A stretch of 50,737 bases of DNA from the NCBI GenBank assembly GCA_009921165.1, contig RFYI01000006.1:1-50737 (forward strand). Direction: 5' to 3'. Under the pieces are notes generated by a model. It was not told the DNA's origin and did no database searches. It saw only the letters and a program-made list of their open reading frames with translations. The translations under genes and the position numbers were made by a program. The stretch comes from Actinomycetota bacterium. Its GTDB lineage: Bacteria; Actinomycetota; Actinomycetes; Actinomycetales; Microbacteriaceae. Positions 32,262 through 40,817 of the stretch are shown here, one piece after another; the first letter of the stretch is position 1, and every line of letters starts with the position of its first letter.

Positions 32262-33338
32262 ATGTTCTTTGTGTTACATCGAATCAATAAAGCGCAACCA
32301 CTAGTCTGGAGAGATCCACAGACTTTACAGGTCGGACTTGGGCTAAATGCACTTATCTTGCCTGAGCTAACTTTGCAACAACAACAAATAGTTGATGCTC
32401 TTTATAGTGGAGTGGTTGAAGGCCAACAGCAGGTGCTAGATGACACCATACTTGCCGAATCGGGCCAGACACAAAGTCTTATCCAACTTCTAAAGCCACT
32501 TAGTGATAAACCGATTAGCAATATCTCGCCGTTCGGCGATTGGCAACAACTAGCGTTTTCTGAAATTGCCAGAGCTTCCTTGGATTACCAAGTAAATGGG
32601 GAGATGGTACTTGCAGAACGTTGGCAGCGTAACGTTCACATAGACCAAATAGATAAGACAGGTCTTTTACTTACTAAAGCACTGCTTGCAAGTGGTGTTG
32701 GTGACGTTCTAACTCACGACGATGGAGTTGTTCTCGCATCAGATCTTGGCGAATTGGGTTACCCAAAGCAGTATTTAGGCAAAAGAAGATTTGAGAGTTT
32801 GCAACTTGAACTTTCTAAACTCGCTTTGCCTAATACTCAAAAGCAGCGTCTTCGCTCACTGGCATACAAACCAGACAAGTCGGTAAAAATCTCATTCGCC
32901 CTGATAGTCGGTCATTTGGCTTTGCTCCCAACCACATATTCAAGATGGCTAAATCGAGATGTTAGTCATTTGAGCATTACCTTCAACCTTGAATCAGCGG
33001 ATGTCTCACCTGTAATCACCCCGGGACGTGGTGCTTGCCTAAATTGCATTCAGGAATACAAGGTAGATGAAGATAATGCTTGGCCCGTGATGGCAAGTCA
33101 ACTAATAGCTTTACCGAGAGTTAGAGATGATGCTTCCGCATTACTTACAACTGTAGGTTTTGCCACAAGATCAGTCCTTAGACATCTTGATGAAACAGCC
33201 GGCTTTAGAGTTTTAGACCAGGAAATTCGAAGTGGCTATCACGTGGACTATGCCACCGGTTCAGTAACGAGAACGAAGTTTCATGTTCACAAGTTATGTA
33301 GCTGTCAGGAACCTAAATTAGATCTAGATATCGACTAG
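32262..33338 (+). CDS. E1/ThiF-like cyclodehydratase-type (TOMM leader-binding-like) protein
   Basis: SGVGDVLTHDDGVVLASDLG and PGRGACLNCIQEYKVDED plus C-terminal CSC, resembling cyclodehydratase E1-like domains; conserved neighbour of DUF2342 in actinobacteria. Confidence 0.65.
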   Translation: MFFVLHRINKAQPLVWRDPQTLQVGLGLNALILPELTLQQQQIVDALYSGVVEGQQQVLDDTILAESGQTQSLIQLLKPLSDKPISNISPFGDWQQLAFSEIARASLDYQVNGEMVLAERWQRNVHIDQIDKTGLLLTKALLASGVGDVLTHDDGVVLASDLGELGYPKQYLGKRRFESLQLELSKLALPNTQKQRLRSLAYKPDKSVKISFALIVGHLALLPTTYSRWLNRDVSHLSITFNLESADVSPVITPGRGACLNCIQEYKVDEDNAWPVMASQLIALPRVRDDASALLTTVGFATRSVLRHLDETAGFRVLDQEIRSGYHVDYATGSVTRTKFHVHKLCSCQEPKLDLDID

Positions 33339-34992
33339 GAGTTCGTTGCCGGTCATCAGCAGTATCGCGCTTTGGCCAAGTGATGTGTAGCTGATCCTTT
33401 GCTCTTGTCACGGCGACATAGAACAAACGCTGTTCCTCATTAAGCTGAGCTTCGGTTTTGGCGTAACTTATTGGCAAATAGCCCTCTGTTGCCCCAAGAA
33501 TGAAAACTAGTTTGTACTCCAAACCTTTAGCGGCGTGAATAGTGCTCAGAGTAATGCTCTCTCGAGTCGGCTCATGTTGAGACCTCTGACGCTCTTCTAA
33601 CTCACTTGCAAAAGTATTTATGGTGGCATCTTTTCCAAGCTCGTCTGCTATTTGAACAAAAGCGTTAAGGGCTTCCCATTGCTCCAATTGACTTCCCGAT
33701 AGGTCAGGAGCGATACTCTGCCAGCCAAGGCTTCGGGCTATTGCAGATACCGTTTCATAGAGTTCTTTGCCAGTTGGGTTCATGGCTTCAGCTCTGACCA
33801 ATCTGACAGCAGCCATAATCTCGGGTCTATTGAAATAACGCTGACCACCTCGAACCTGGTATTCAACTCCTGCATCGGCCAAAGCTTTTTCGATGTATTC
33901 GGATTGCCCATTGATTCGATATAGCACTGCAATTTGTGAGGCCTGAACACCTTTGGAACGAGCATCTTTGATTTGGTTAGCAATCCAAGCGCATTCAGCT
34001 GCTCTGTCTTCGAAAGACTGGACCTGAGGAGTCAAGCCAGTTGGGCGAACTGACTCCAAGGGTCCTAAATTTTGATTACTTCTTAGTCGATTGGCAATTT
34101 GAATAATTTCTGGAGTGGAACGGTAATTTTTAGTTAGCGAGATTACGTTAGCTCCTGGATACCGCGACTCGAAGTTTTCTAAGAAAGTAGCGCTAGCCCC
34201 GGTGAAAGAATAAATAGTTTGGTTAGGGTCACCAACGACACAAAGATCGCTTCGATCTCCCAGCCAGGTATCTAATAGTTCCTGTTGAAGTGGAGAGATA
34301 TCTTGATACTCATCAACGGTGAAAAAACGATACTGCTGATGAACATGAGCTAGTGCCCTGGGTTCTGCCCTGAGCATTCCAGTGCAAAGAAGCAAAACGT
34401 CTTCCCAATCAATTTGTTTAGCCCGCACTTTAGCTTCCTCATAGGCAGTTTGAATTTCAAAAGCTCGAATTGGAGATAGCCCTGCAATTACTGGCCGGGT
34501 GGACATCCGTTCGGCATAACCTTCAAGAGAGAGCATGGAGTATTTTCGCCACTCGATTTCAGCAGCTAAATCTCTGATGTTGCTTGGATCTAGTTTTATC
34601 TTCAGAGAATCTGCAGCAGATCCAATGGCTTTAGCTTTTGACTCTAAAACTCTCGGGGCTTCAATACCAAAATACTCTCGCCAGAAATATTCAAGTTGTG
34701 AAATCGCAGCAGCGTGAAAAGTTTTTGCATTCACCTGGTGCACTCCCAGTTGACGAAGGCGAGCTCTTAGTTCACCGGCAGCCTTATTTGTGTATGTCAA
34801 AGCCATCACACGATTCTCGGAGAAATCTCCTCTAAGAATTCCGTAAGCAATGCGGTGAGTAATGGTTCTGGTTTTACCTGTGCCGGCCCCTGCCAAAATA
34901 ACCGTTGGCCCTAAAAGTGATTGGGCAGCTTCACGTTGCTCATCGTCCAGGGCATTTAGTATTTCGTCAGATTCGTAATCCATCTGATTCAA
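33313..34992 (-). CDS. UvrD/PcrA-type superfamily 1 helicase (UvrD2-like, short form)
   Basis: VILAGAGTGKTRTI, FTVDEYQDISPLQ, VVGDPNQTIYSFTGA, LFYVAVTRAKDQL; ends right after motif VI. Confidence 0.93.
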   Translation of the reverse strand: MNQMDYESDEILNALDDEQREAAQSLLGPTVILAGAGTGKTRTITHRIAYGILRGDFSENRVMALTYTNKAAGELRARLRQLGVHQVNAKTFHAAAISQLEYFWREYFGIEAPRVLESKAKAIGSAADSLKIKLDPSNIRDLAAEIEWRKYSMLSLEGYAERMSTRPVIAGLSPIRAFEIQTAYEEAKVRAKQIDWEDVLLLCTGMLRAEPRALAHVHQQYRFFTVDEYQDISPLQQELLDTWLGDRSDLCVVGDPNQTIYSFTGASATFLENFESRYPGANVISLTKNYRSTPEIIQIANRLRSNQNLGPLESVRPTGLTPQVQSFEDRAAECAWIANQIKDARSKGVQASQIAVLYRINGQSEYIEKALADAGVEYQVRGGQRYFNRPEIMAAVRLVRAEAMNPTGKELYETVSAIARSLGWQSIAPDLSGSQLEQWEALNAFVQIADELGKDATINTFASELEERQRSQHEPTRESITLSTIHAAKGLEYKLVFILGATEGYLPISYAKTEAQLNEEQRLFYVAVTRAKDQLHITWPKRDTADDRQRTPSRYLDLI

Positions 34993-35933
34993 ACCTCAGC
35001 TTCGGTTGCTGAAATTATTTCCTCACCCAACCAGTTCTCAATAAGAGCCCTGGAGATTGAGATTCGACTTGGTAAAAGTATTCCTTTAGCCTCTGCTTTG
35101 AGTTCAGCTCTAGAGAACCATCTAAGTTTCGAAATCTCAACACCATCTGGTTTATATGAATCAGCTTGATTACTCGGATCGACTTTAGCTGTGAAGGCAA
35201 GCATCAAAGAATATGGGTACGGCCAAGATTGACTGCCCAAATAGACAGGGTCAGATACCAATAGACCCGATTCCTCAAACATCTCTCGAACCACAGCAGC
35301 TTCAAGAGATTCAGCAGCTTCAACAAAACCGGCTAGAACTGACCAGCGATTATCTTCCCAGCTTCCCTGTGTGCCAAGCAGAATTCTGTCCTGATTATCG
35401 ATGATGCTAACAATCACAGCAGCATCGGTACGTGGGAAAAGTTCTCGATCCTCTTCAATGCAAAGCCTCGACCAACCGCCCTGTTTCATGATGGTCAGAT
35501 TGCCGCAATTAGGGCAATACTGGTGAGTTTCATGCCAGTTATGAATCGCTAGCGCCTGGGTAAACAGTGCAGCATCTCGGGGATGCAGTCCAGCACCGCT
35601 TCTTCTTAGTTCTAACCATTTGTCCGGATCAGGTTCTATGGCGTGGGCAGCATTATCCGAAAGGACAGAGAGAACAACTGGAGTTCCTGCGGACTGATCC
35701 CCTAGCTCAACAGTCGTCCTACCTAAATACACCCGGTATTTACCTGCAGTAGATTCCTCTGTGGTAAGCAATCGAAGTGCACCATCGTGCATCAGCGTCC
35801 TGCCCTTATGCAGGACAAGAATTCTAGTTTCTGGTTCAAGCCAGAGTAAGTCGAAAAGATCGGCACTGTCTCTAGCCATCACATCGCGGTCCACTACCGC
35901 TTGAGCTTGTGGAAGATTTAATGGCTTAGGCAT
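34989..35933 (-). CDS. nudC: NAD+ diphosphatase (Nudix)
   Basis: YCPNCGNLT and Nudix box GFVEAAESLEAAVVREMFEESGL, SQSWPYPYSLM. Confidence 0.93.
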   Translation of the reverse strand: MPKPLNLPQAQAVVDRDVMARDSADLFDLLWLEPETRILVLHKGRTLMHDGALRLLTTEESTAGKYRVYLGRTTVELGDQSAGTPVVLSVLSDNAAHAIEPDPDKWLELRRSGAGLHPRDAALFTQALAIHNWHETHQYCPNCGNLTIMKQGGWSRLCIEEDRELFPRTDAAVIVSIIDNQDRILLGTQGSWEDNRWSVLAGFVEAAESLEAAVVREMFEESGLLVSDPVYLGSQSWPYPYSLMLAFTAKVDPSNQADSYKPDGVEISKLRWFSRAELKAEAKGILLPSRISISRALIENWLGEEIISATEAEV

Positions 35934-36010
35934 GTGACTTTTCTCTTAAGGTTGTAAAGAATGCGTGGCGAAAACAGGTCTTGGGGCTTATCTTGTCTAA
36001 CCTGAAATGC

Positions 36011-37099
36011 ATGGGCAAACCTTCCTTGATTTTAGCGGCGTTAGCAGCCGACGCACTCCCCGGTCTCCGATTCGTTCAGGTTCAAAACCTTAGTCGCGAA
36101 GGAGATGGCCTCACAACCGAGCTATTGACTACCGATGATAATCGTCAAATACTGCTCAAATCGCCAAATACCGCCGCTGCAGCAACTGAACTGGGAACCG
36201 AAGTTAGAGCGCTGAGAGTGCTAAAGAACGTTTCCTTACCATTTAGCGTTTCAGCACTTTTAGGCCAAACTTCTCCGAAGGCAATTAGGCAAGCGCTTGC
36301 TTTTGAATATGTCCCGGGCCAGCCGGTTGACCTTACAAAAGTGCGTTTGGAAGATCCAATTATCAATTCCATTGGGCAGGCCCTCGCCAGAATTCATTCA
36401 ATCCCAACCAGCGTGGTCTCTGATTCTGGATTACCTGAATACCAACCGGCTCAACGTGTCCGTGAAAGAGTAGCTGAATTTGACAGAGCAATGGATACCG
36501 GAAGGATTCATCGAGACTTGCTTGAGCGATGGCAAAACGCTCTGTTGGATGTCAACCTTTTTAGATATCAGCCAGTAGTAGTTCATGGCGGGTTGAGAAG
36601 TGACCTCTTGCTTGCCGAAGAATCAATAATTGTTGGGGTGGCAGAGTGGAGTCAACTTTCAATAGATGATCCAGCCACCGATCTCGCTTTTATTTATGGT
36701 GAAGCTGACCCTGAAATTGCTGCCGCAATCACATTGGCATACGAAGGTTCAATCAGAGCCGATAAGAACCTGAAACAACGAGCTAATCTTTACTTCGAGT
36801 TATCTCTCGCTACTTATCTGCTGCAGGTGATGGCCCTTGGCGATGAGGCGGGAACCGAAGAAGCGACTCTAATGCTAAGTCAGTTGCACCAGGATCTTGA
36901 ATCTGGATCCCTGCCTTCACTTAGCCCAACAGAATTCGCTAGTTCTGCCGCCGAAGTCATTACTCCAATCTCTCAAGCGGCCAGCTTCACAGCGCCGGTG
37001 ACGATAATTACGGATTCAATAGAAGTGATTGATTTAGCCGAAGTTGGGCCTGTTTCCATTGAAGCCAAGCCTGAAAAGCTCGAGGAAGATCTGTTCTAG
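36011..37099 (+). CDS. Aminoglycoside/macrolide phosphotransferase-like (APH family) protein
   Basis: FEYVPGQPVDLTK, IGQALARIHSIP, VVHGGLRSDLLLAEE...DPATDLAFIYGEADP (kinase-like motifs); ATG 36011 preferred over TTG 35981. Confidence 0.8.
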   Translation: MGKPSLILAALAADALPGLRFVQVQNLSREGDGLTTELLTTDDNRQILLKSPNTAAAATELGTEVRALRVLKNVSLPFSVSALLGQTSPKAIRQALAFEYVPGQPVDLTKVRLEDPIINSIGQALARIHSIPTSVVSDSGLPEYQPAQRVRERVAEFDRAMDTGRIHRDLLERWQNALLDVNLFRYQPVVVHGGLRSDLLLAEESIIVGVAEWSQLSIDDPATDLAFIYGEADPEIAAAITLAYEGSIRADKNLKQRANLYFELSLATYLLQVMALGDEAGTEEATLMLSQLHQDLESGSLPSLSPTEFASSAAEVITPISQAASFTAPVTIITDSIEVIDLAEVGPVSIEAKPEKLEEDLF

Positions 37100-37154
37100 T
37101 TGTTTTCTAGGCGCTGGAGTTGTCGTAATCTAGTGTTTGAAAGAAAGAAGCAGT

Positions 37155-37379
37155 ATGGAAATCAGGATTGGTCTCAGAAACACTTCTCGAGAGATCTCAT
37201 TTGAGTCAAAACAGACTCCAACTGAGATTGAGAAGAGCGTGGAACTGGCGCTTAATTCTGAATTGAAACAACTGAAGCTTGTCGATGACAAGGGTCGGAT
37301 TTTCATTGTTCCTGTCGATGCTTTGGCTTACGTTGAGATCGGTGCTGAAGAAGCCCGAAGAGTTGGATTTATTGCCTAA
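37155..37379 (+). CDS. DUF3107 family protein
   Basis: MEIRIGLRNTSREISFESKQTPTEIEKSVELAL...GRIFIVPVDALAYVEIGAEEARRVGF; SD AAAGAAAG upstream of 37155. Confidence 0.88.
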   Translation: MEIRIGLRNTSREISFESKQTPTEIEKSVELALNSELKQLKLVDDKGRIFIVPVDALAYVEIGAEEARRVGFIA

Positions 37380-37651
37380 TGGAACTTGCATTCATACTTA
37401 TTTACGGTTCGCTTCTCGGACTAATGGCTCCTTACCTAATCTCAGGTAGAGAGAGCTACGGTGTTCTTGTTGCCCCTGCGCTATCACTTGTGTTCGGCTT
37501 CACTGCTTGGACTATCTTGACCTGGGCTGGTCTGAGTTATAACGACTTTTGGATTTGGTTTATCACGATGATGGGGATGCCAGTTGTGATGCTGTTCGGG
37601 GTCAGATTCATCAAATCACGAAGATTGGCTCAAGAAACCCAAATCAGTTAA
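37379..37651 (+). CDS. Hypothetical small membrane protein
   Basis: 90-aa three-TM ORF; TAATG overlap with DUF3107 gene. Confidence 0.75.
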   Translation: MELAFILIYGSLLGLMAPYLISGRESYGVLVAPALSLVFGFTAWTILTWAGLSYNDFWIWFITMMGMPVVMLFGVRFIKSRRLAQETQIS

Positions 37652-38428
37652 TTAGGCAGTAAGCCCTATAACTTCCATTCTGGCGCTGTGAGCGCCAGTC
37701 AATTCTGAGATAAGTGGTTCAAGCTTTGAGTATGCCGCTAAGTTAACTTGGTTTTCTTCCTCAACGCTTAGTTTCTCGGTCTTAGCTATGTGAGCTAACT
37801 TACGATTATCAAATGCTGCTCTGAGCTCCAATAGGACATCACCCATAAGCCTTCTACCCCAAAGTGCTAATCGTGAACCTAAAACAGGATCTGATTCAAT
37901 CGCCTCGATTAAAACTCGCTTGGCAAACTTTTCGAAAGTTTTATCTTTCAAGGCTTTTTCAACTTCAACTTGTAATTCGTCTGGAAGACCCGATGCTAAA
38001 CGCGAATAGAAATCATCGAGTAAACCTGAAGTCAGGTAAACCTTGACAACTACTTCATACCAGTCAAGACCGATGGTGTTTGAATGAAAAACTGCAATGC
38101 GTTCCTTGAATGGATTCATCTCGACAGCAGGATCTGCGCCTAGTTCCGCTAACTTCTTTGAAAGTTGACGATATTTATCAAAACTCTTGGCAGCTGCCTC
38201 ACTGAGTTCTGCTTTGTATGAAGTGTTCGGCGAGTATTTGAGTGCTGCAGTGAGAATTTCAAAGTTTGATAATTGGAGATACGCCAGTTGGCCTAAGAAA
38301 GCTTTTGGCTCAGGGGTGTATGGCTTGAGGTTAATAGCCTTAGTGTTGCGCACAGACTTCTCTTCTGTGCGTGGGGTAACGCTAAATTGCTTAGCAACCT
38401 TACCTAAACGTTTAAACCATTCGAACAC
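37652..38428 (-). CDS. Ferritin-like fold / MiaE-like protein
   Basis: AYLQLSNFEILTAALKYSPNT...AAKSFDKYRQLSKKLAELGADP, helical ferritin-like family common in actinobacteria. Confidence 0.75.
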   Translation of the reverse strand: MFEWFKRLGKVAKQFSVTPRTEEKSVRNTKAINLKPYTPEPKAFLGQLAYLQLSNFEILTAALKYSPNTSYKAELSEAAAKSFDKYRQLSKKLAELGADPAVEMNPFKERIAVFHSNTIGLDWYEVVVKVYLTSGLLDDFYSRLASGLPDELQVEVEKALKDKTFEKFAKRVLIEAIESDPVLGSRLALWGRRLMGDVLLELRAAFDNRKLAHIAKTEKLSVEEENQVNLAAYSKLEPLISELTGAHSARMEVIGLTA

Positions 38429-38493
38429 CGAACCATCTTAACCTGCCGTAAGCATGGATAGACTTGCCCTGACAAGACAGGCGGCCAAAACTA

Positions 38494-39837
38494 TTGGATT
38501 TCAGCGACTTAGGCATCGATTCGGATATCGTTGCCGCACTAGCTTCAAAAGGCATTACTAGCCCATTCCCGATTCAGGAACAGGCTATTCCCCTTGCTTT
38601 GACTGGGCAGGACCTCATTGGTCAGGCCAAAACTGGCACAGGTAAAACCCTCGGTTTTGGACTTCCAATCATCCAAAGGCTTGGGCTAAACCCTTCCCAC
38701 GGTGCCAAAGCCCTAGTTGTGGTTCCGACCCGCGAATTGGCGATTCAGGTAGCCGATGACCTCACTTTGGCCTCATCCAACAGAAATCTTCAAGTTGCTG
38801 CTATTTACGGTGGCAAGTCTTACGAGGGTCAAGTTGCACAAATTGATGCTGGAGCGCAACTCATAGTTGGGACTCCCGGTCGACTAATTGACCTAAGCAA
38901 TCAGCGGAAGCTTGATCTTTCAAAAATCGAATGCATGGTCTTGGATGAAGCGGACGAGATGCTCGATCTTGGCTTCTTGCCTGATGTTGAAAGACTCTTT
39001 GCTTTCACTCCAGCTGGTAGACAAACTATGTTGTTCTCAGCAACAATGCCTGGACAGATTGTTTCTCTGGCTAGAAAATATCAAAATAAGCCAGTACACA
39101 TCAGAGTAAATGATCCTGATGAAGGTCACACTAAAGCTGACATAAAGCAATTCTTTTATAGAGCTCATGCGTTAGACAAGGACGAAGTAGTTTCCAGAAT
39201 TCTGCAATCAGAAGGCAGAGGCAAGACCGTAATCTTCACAAAGACTAAACGTCAGGCAGCGAAACTTTCTGAAGAGCTGGTGGATCGCGGTTTTAAGGCA
39301 ACAGCACTCCACGGTGACATGTCGCAAGAGGCACGCGAAAAATCTATGGATGCTTTTAGAAGTGGCAAGAAAGACATCCTTGTTGCCACTGAAGTGGCGG
39401 CTAGAGGTATCGATGTTGATGATGTTACTCACGTAATCAACTACACAGTTCCAGAAGACGAAAAAGCTTACTTACACAGAACCGGAAGAACCGGGCGTGC
39501 CGGTAGGACTGGTATCGCTGTTACTTTTGTGGACTGGGAAGACTTACTTCGTTGGTCAAATATTGATAGAGCGTTGGAGCTTGGTGTTCCTGAACCGGTT
39601 GAAACCTATTCATCTTCACCGCATCTATTCAGCGATCTAAATATTCCAGACGGAACCAAGGGACGCATAGCCGCGACTAAGCGACCAGCCGATTGGAAAC
39701 CAGGCGACAACGAGAAACCTAGAGGGCAGAAACCTAAAGGCAATCAGCAAAATAGAAAACCAAGCGCCGCACCTGCAAAACCTCAAGGTGAACGCAAGCA
39801 GAGGAGCAGAACTCGCACTTATAAACAAGGTGAATAG
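38494..39837 (+). CDS. DEAD-box RNA helicase
   Basis: AKTGTGKTLGF, PTRELAIQ, VLDEADEMLDLGF, SATMP, HRTGRTGRAGRTG; basic C-terminal tail. Confidence 0.96.
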   Translation: MDFSDLGIDSDIVAALASKGITSPFPIQEQAIPLALTGQDLIGQAKTGTGKTLGFGLPIIQRLGLNPSHGAKALVVVPTRELAIQVADDLTLASSNRNLQVAAIYGGKSYEGQVAQIDAGAQLIVGTPGRLIDLSNQRKLDLSKIECMVLDEADEMLDLGFLPDVERLFAFTPAGRQTMLFSATMPGQIVSLARKYQNKPVHIRVNDPDEGHTKADIKQFFYRAHALDKDEVVSRILQSEGRGKTVIFTKTKRQAAKLSEELVDRGFKATALHGDMSQEAREKSMDAFRSGKKDILVATEVAARGIDVDDVTHVINYTVPEDEKAYLHRTGRTGRAGRTGIAVTFVDWEDLLRWSNIDRALELGVPEPVETYSSSPHLFSDLNIPDGTKGRIAATKRPADWKPGDNEKPRGQKPKGNQQNRKPSAAPAKPQGERKQRSRTRTYKQGE

Positions 39838-40740
39838 TTAGAACGAATGGGAAAGAGTTGGTTTTGTTCCAGTTCCTAGTTGCAGAATTTTCCGTAACAT
39901 CTCGATCGAAGTTGTTCTTAGTCCCAGAGGGTTTTTCGGCTTAACGCCTAAACCGTGATAATCACTTGAGCCAGTTGTGATCAAACCAAACTCGGCAGCA
40001 AAGCTTTCTAAAATTAATTTGACTTCAGGTGGAACTTCACGATGATCCGTCTCAATTCCTATCAATCCAGCTTCAACCATTTTCTGAAAGTGTTCTCTTG
40101 GAAATGAAATCGGCTGATCATCCTCTGTGCTGGTTCGAGCAAGTGGATGAGCGATTACAGGAACTCCACCAGCATCGCGAACGATTCTTATTGCATCTAG
40201 AACATCAGGTGCTTCGTTTCTCACGTAATACGGACTGTCTTTAGAGATTGGTGAGTCAACTGCCTCGAAAACATCCTCTACCGATTTGAACTCGCCGAGA
40301 TGAACTAAAGCAGTGGCCAGGTCGGGCCTTCCCAACGTTGAATCTTCTTGGGCTAATTCCAAGACCAGATCAAAACTCAGCTTTGGATAAGCAACTTGTA
40401 GTTTTTCAACAAATTTATTTGTTCTTACATATCTAGAGCGAACGTTTTCCGCGAGCATGGCCTTCAAGGCTTGGTCATCTGGGTTGGGTAAATAAGCCAA
40501 TAAATGAACACCAAATGGCGTATGGCCCGATATCCGACCTTCAGTCGTTATCTCAATACCCGGGATAAAAGAAAGAGACAGCTCTTTAGCCAATTTTGCT
40601 GCTTGGTCCCAGCCATCGGTCCGGTCATGATCGGTCAAAGCAAACACATCCAAGCCTGCACTCTTTATGTTTGCTAAGAGTTCGGCAACGGTATCTGCAC
40701 CATCTGAATTCTTGGAGTGGATGTGAAGGTCAATCTTCAA
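39838..40740 (-). CDS. PHP-domain metal-dependent phosphoesterase
   Basis: IDLHIHSKNSDGADTVAEL, FALTDHDRTDGW, PVIAHPLA, TTGSSDYHG; TTG 40740 preceded by AAAGG. Confidence 0.92.
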   Translation of the reverse strand: MKIDLHIHSKNSDGADTVAELLANIKSAGLDVFALTDHDRTDGWDQAAKLAKELSLSFIPGIEITTEGRISGHTPFGVHLLAYLPNPDDQALKAMLAENVRSRYVRTNKFVEKLQVAYPKLSFDLVLELAQEDSTLGRPDLATALVHLGEFKSVEDVFEAVDSPISKDSPYYVRNEAPDVLDAIRIVRDAGGVPVIAHPLARTSTEDDQPISFPREHFQKMVEAGLIGIETDHREVPPEVKLILESFAAEFGLITTGSSDYHGLGVKPKNPLGLRTTSIEMLRKILQLGTGTKPTLSHSF

Positions 40741-40817
40741 ACTATTACCTTTCCCTTTCCTCTCCAACATAACAGGGACAACCGACAGGTTTTGCGTAAA
40801 AATGGCAGAATAAAACA

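Noticed and set aside
36011-37099. Antibiotic resistance gene (APH-like)
   Set aside because: Family resemblance only; conserved chromosomal context near nudC/uvrD2 suggests a housekeeping kinase-like protein
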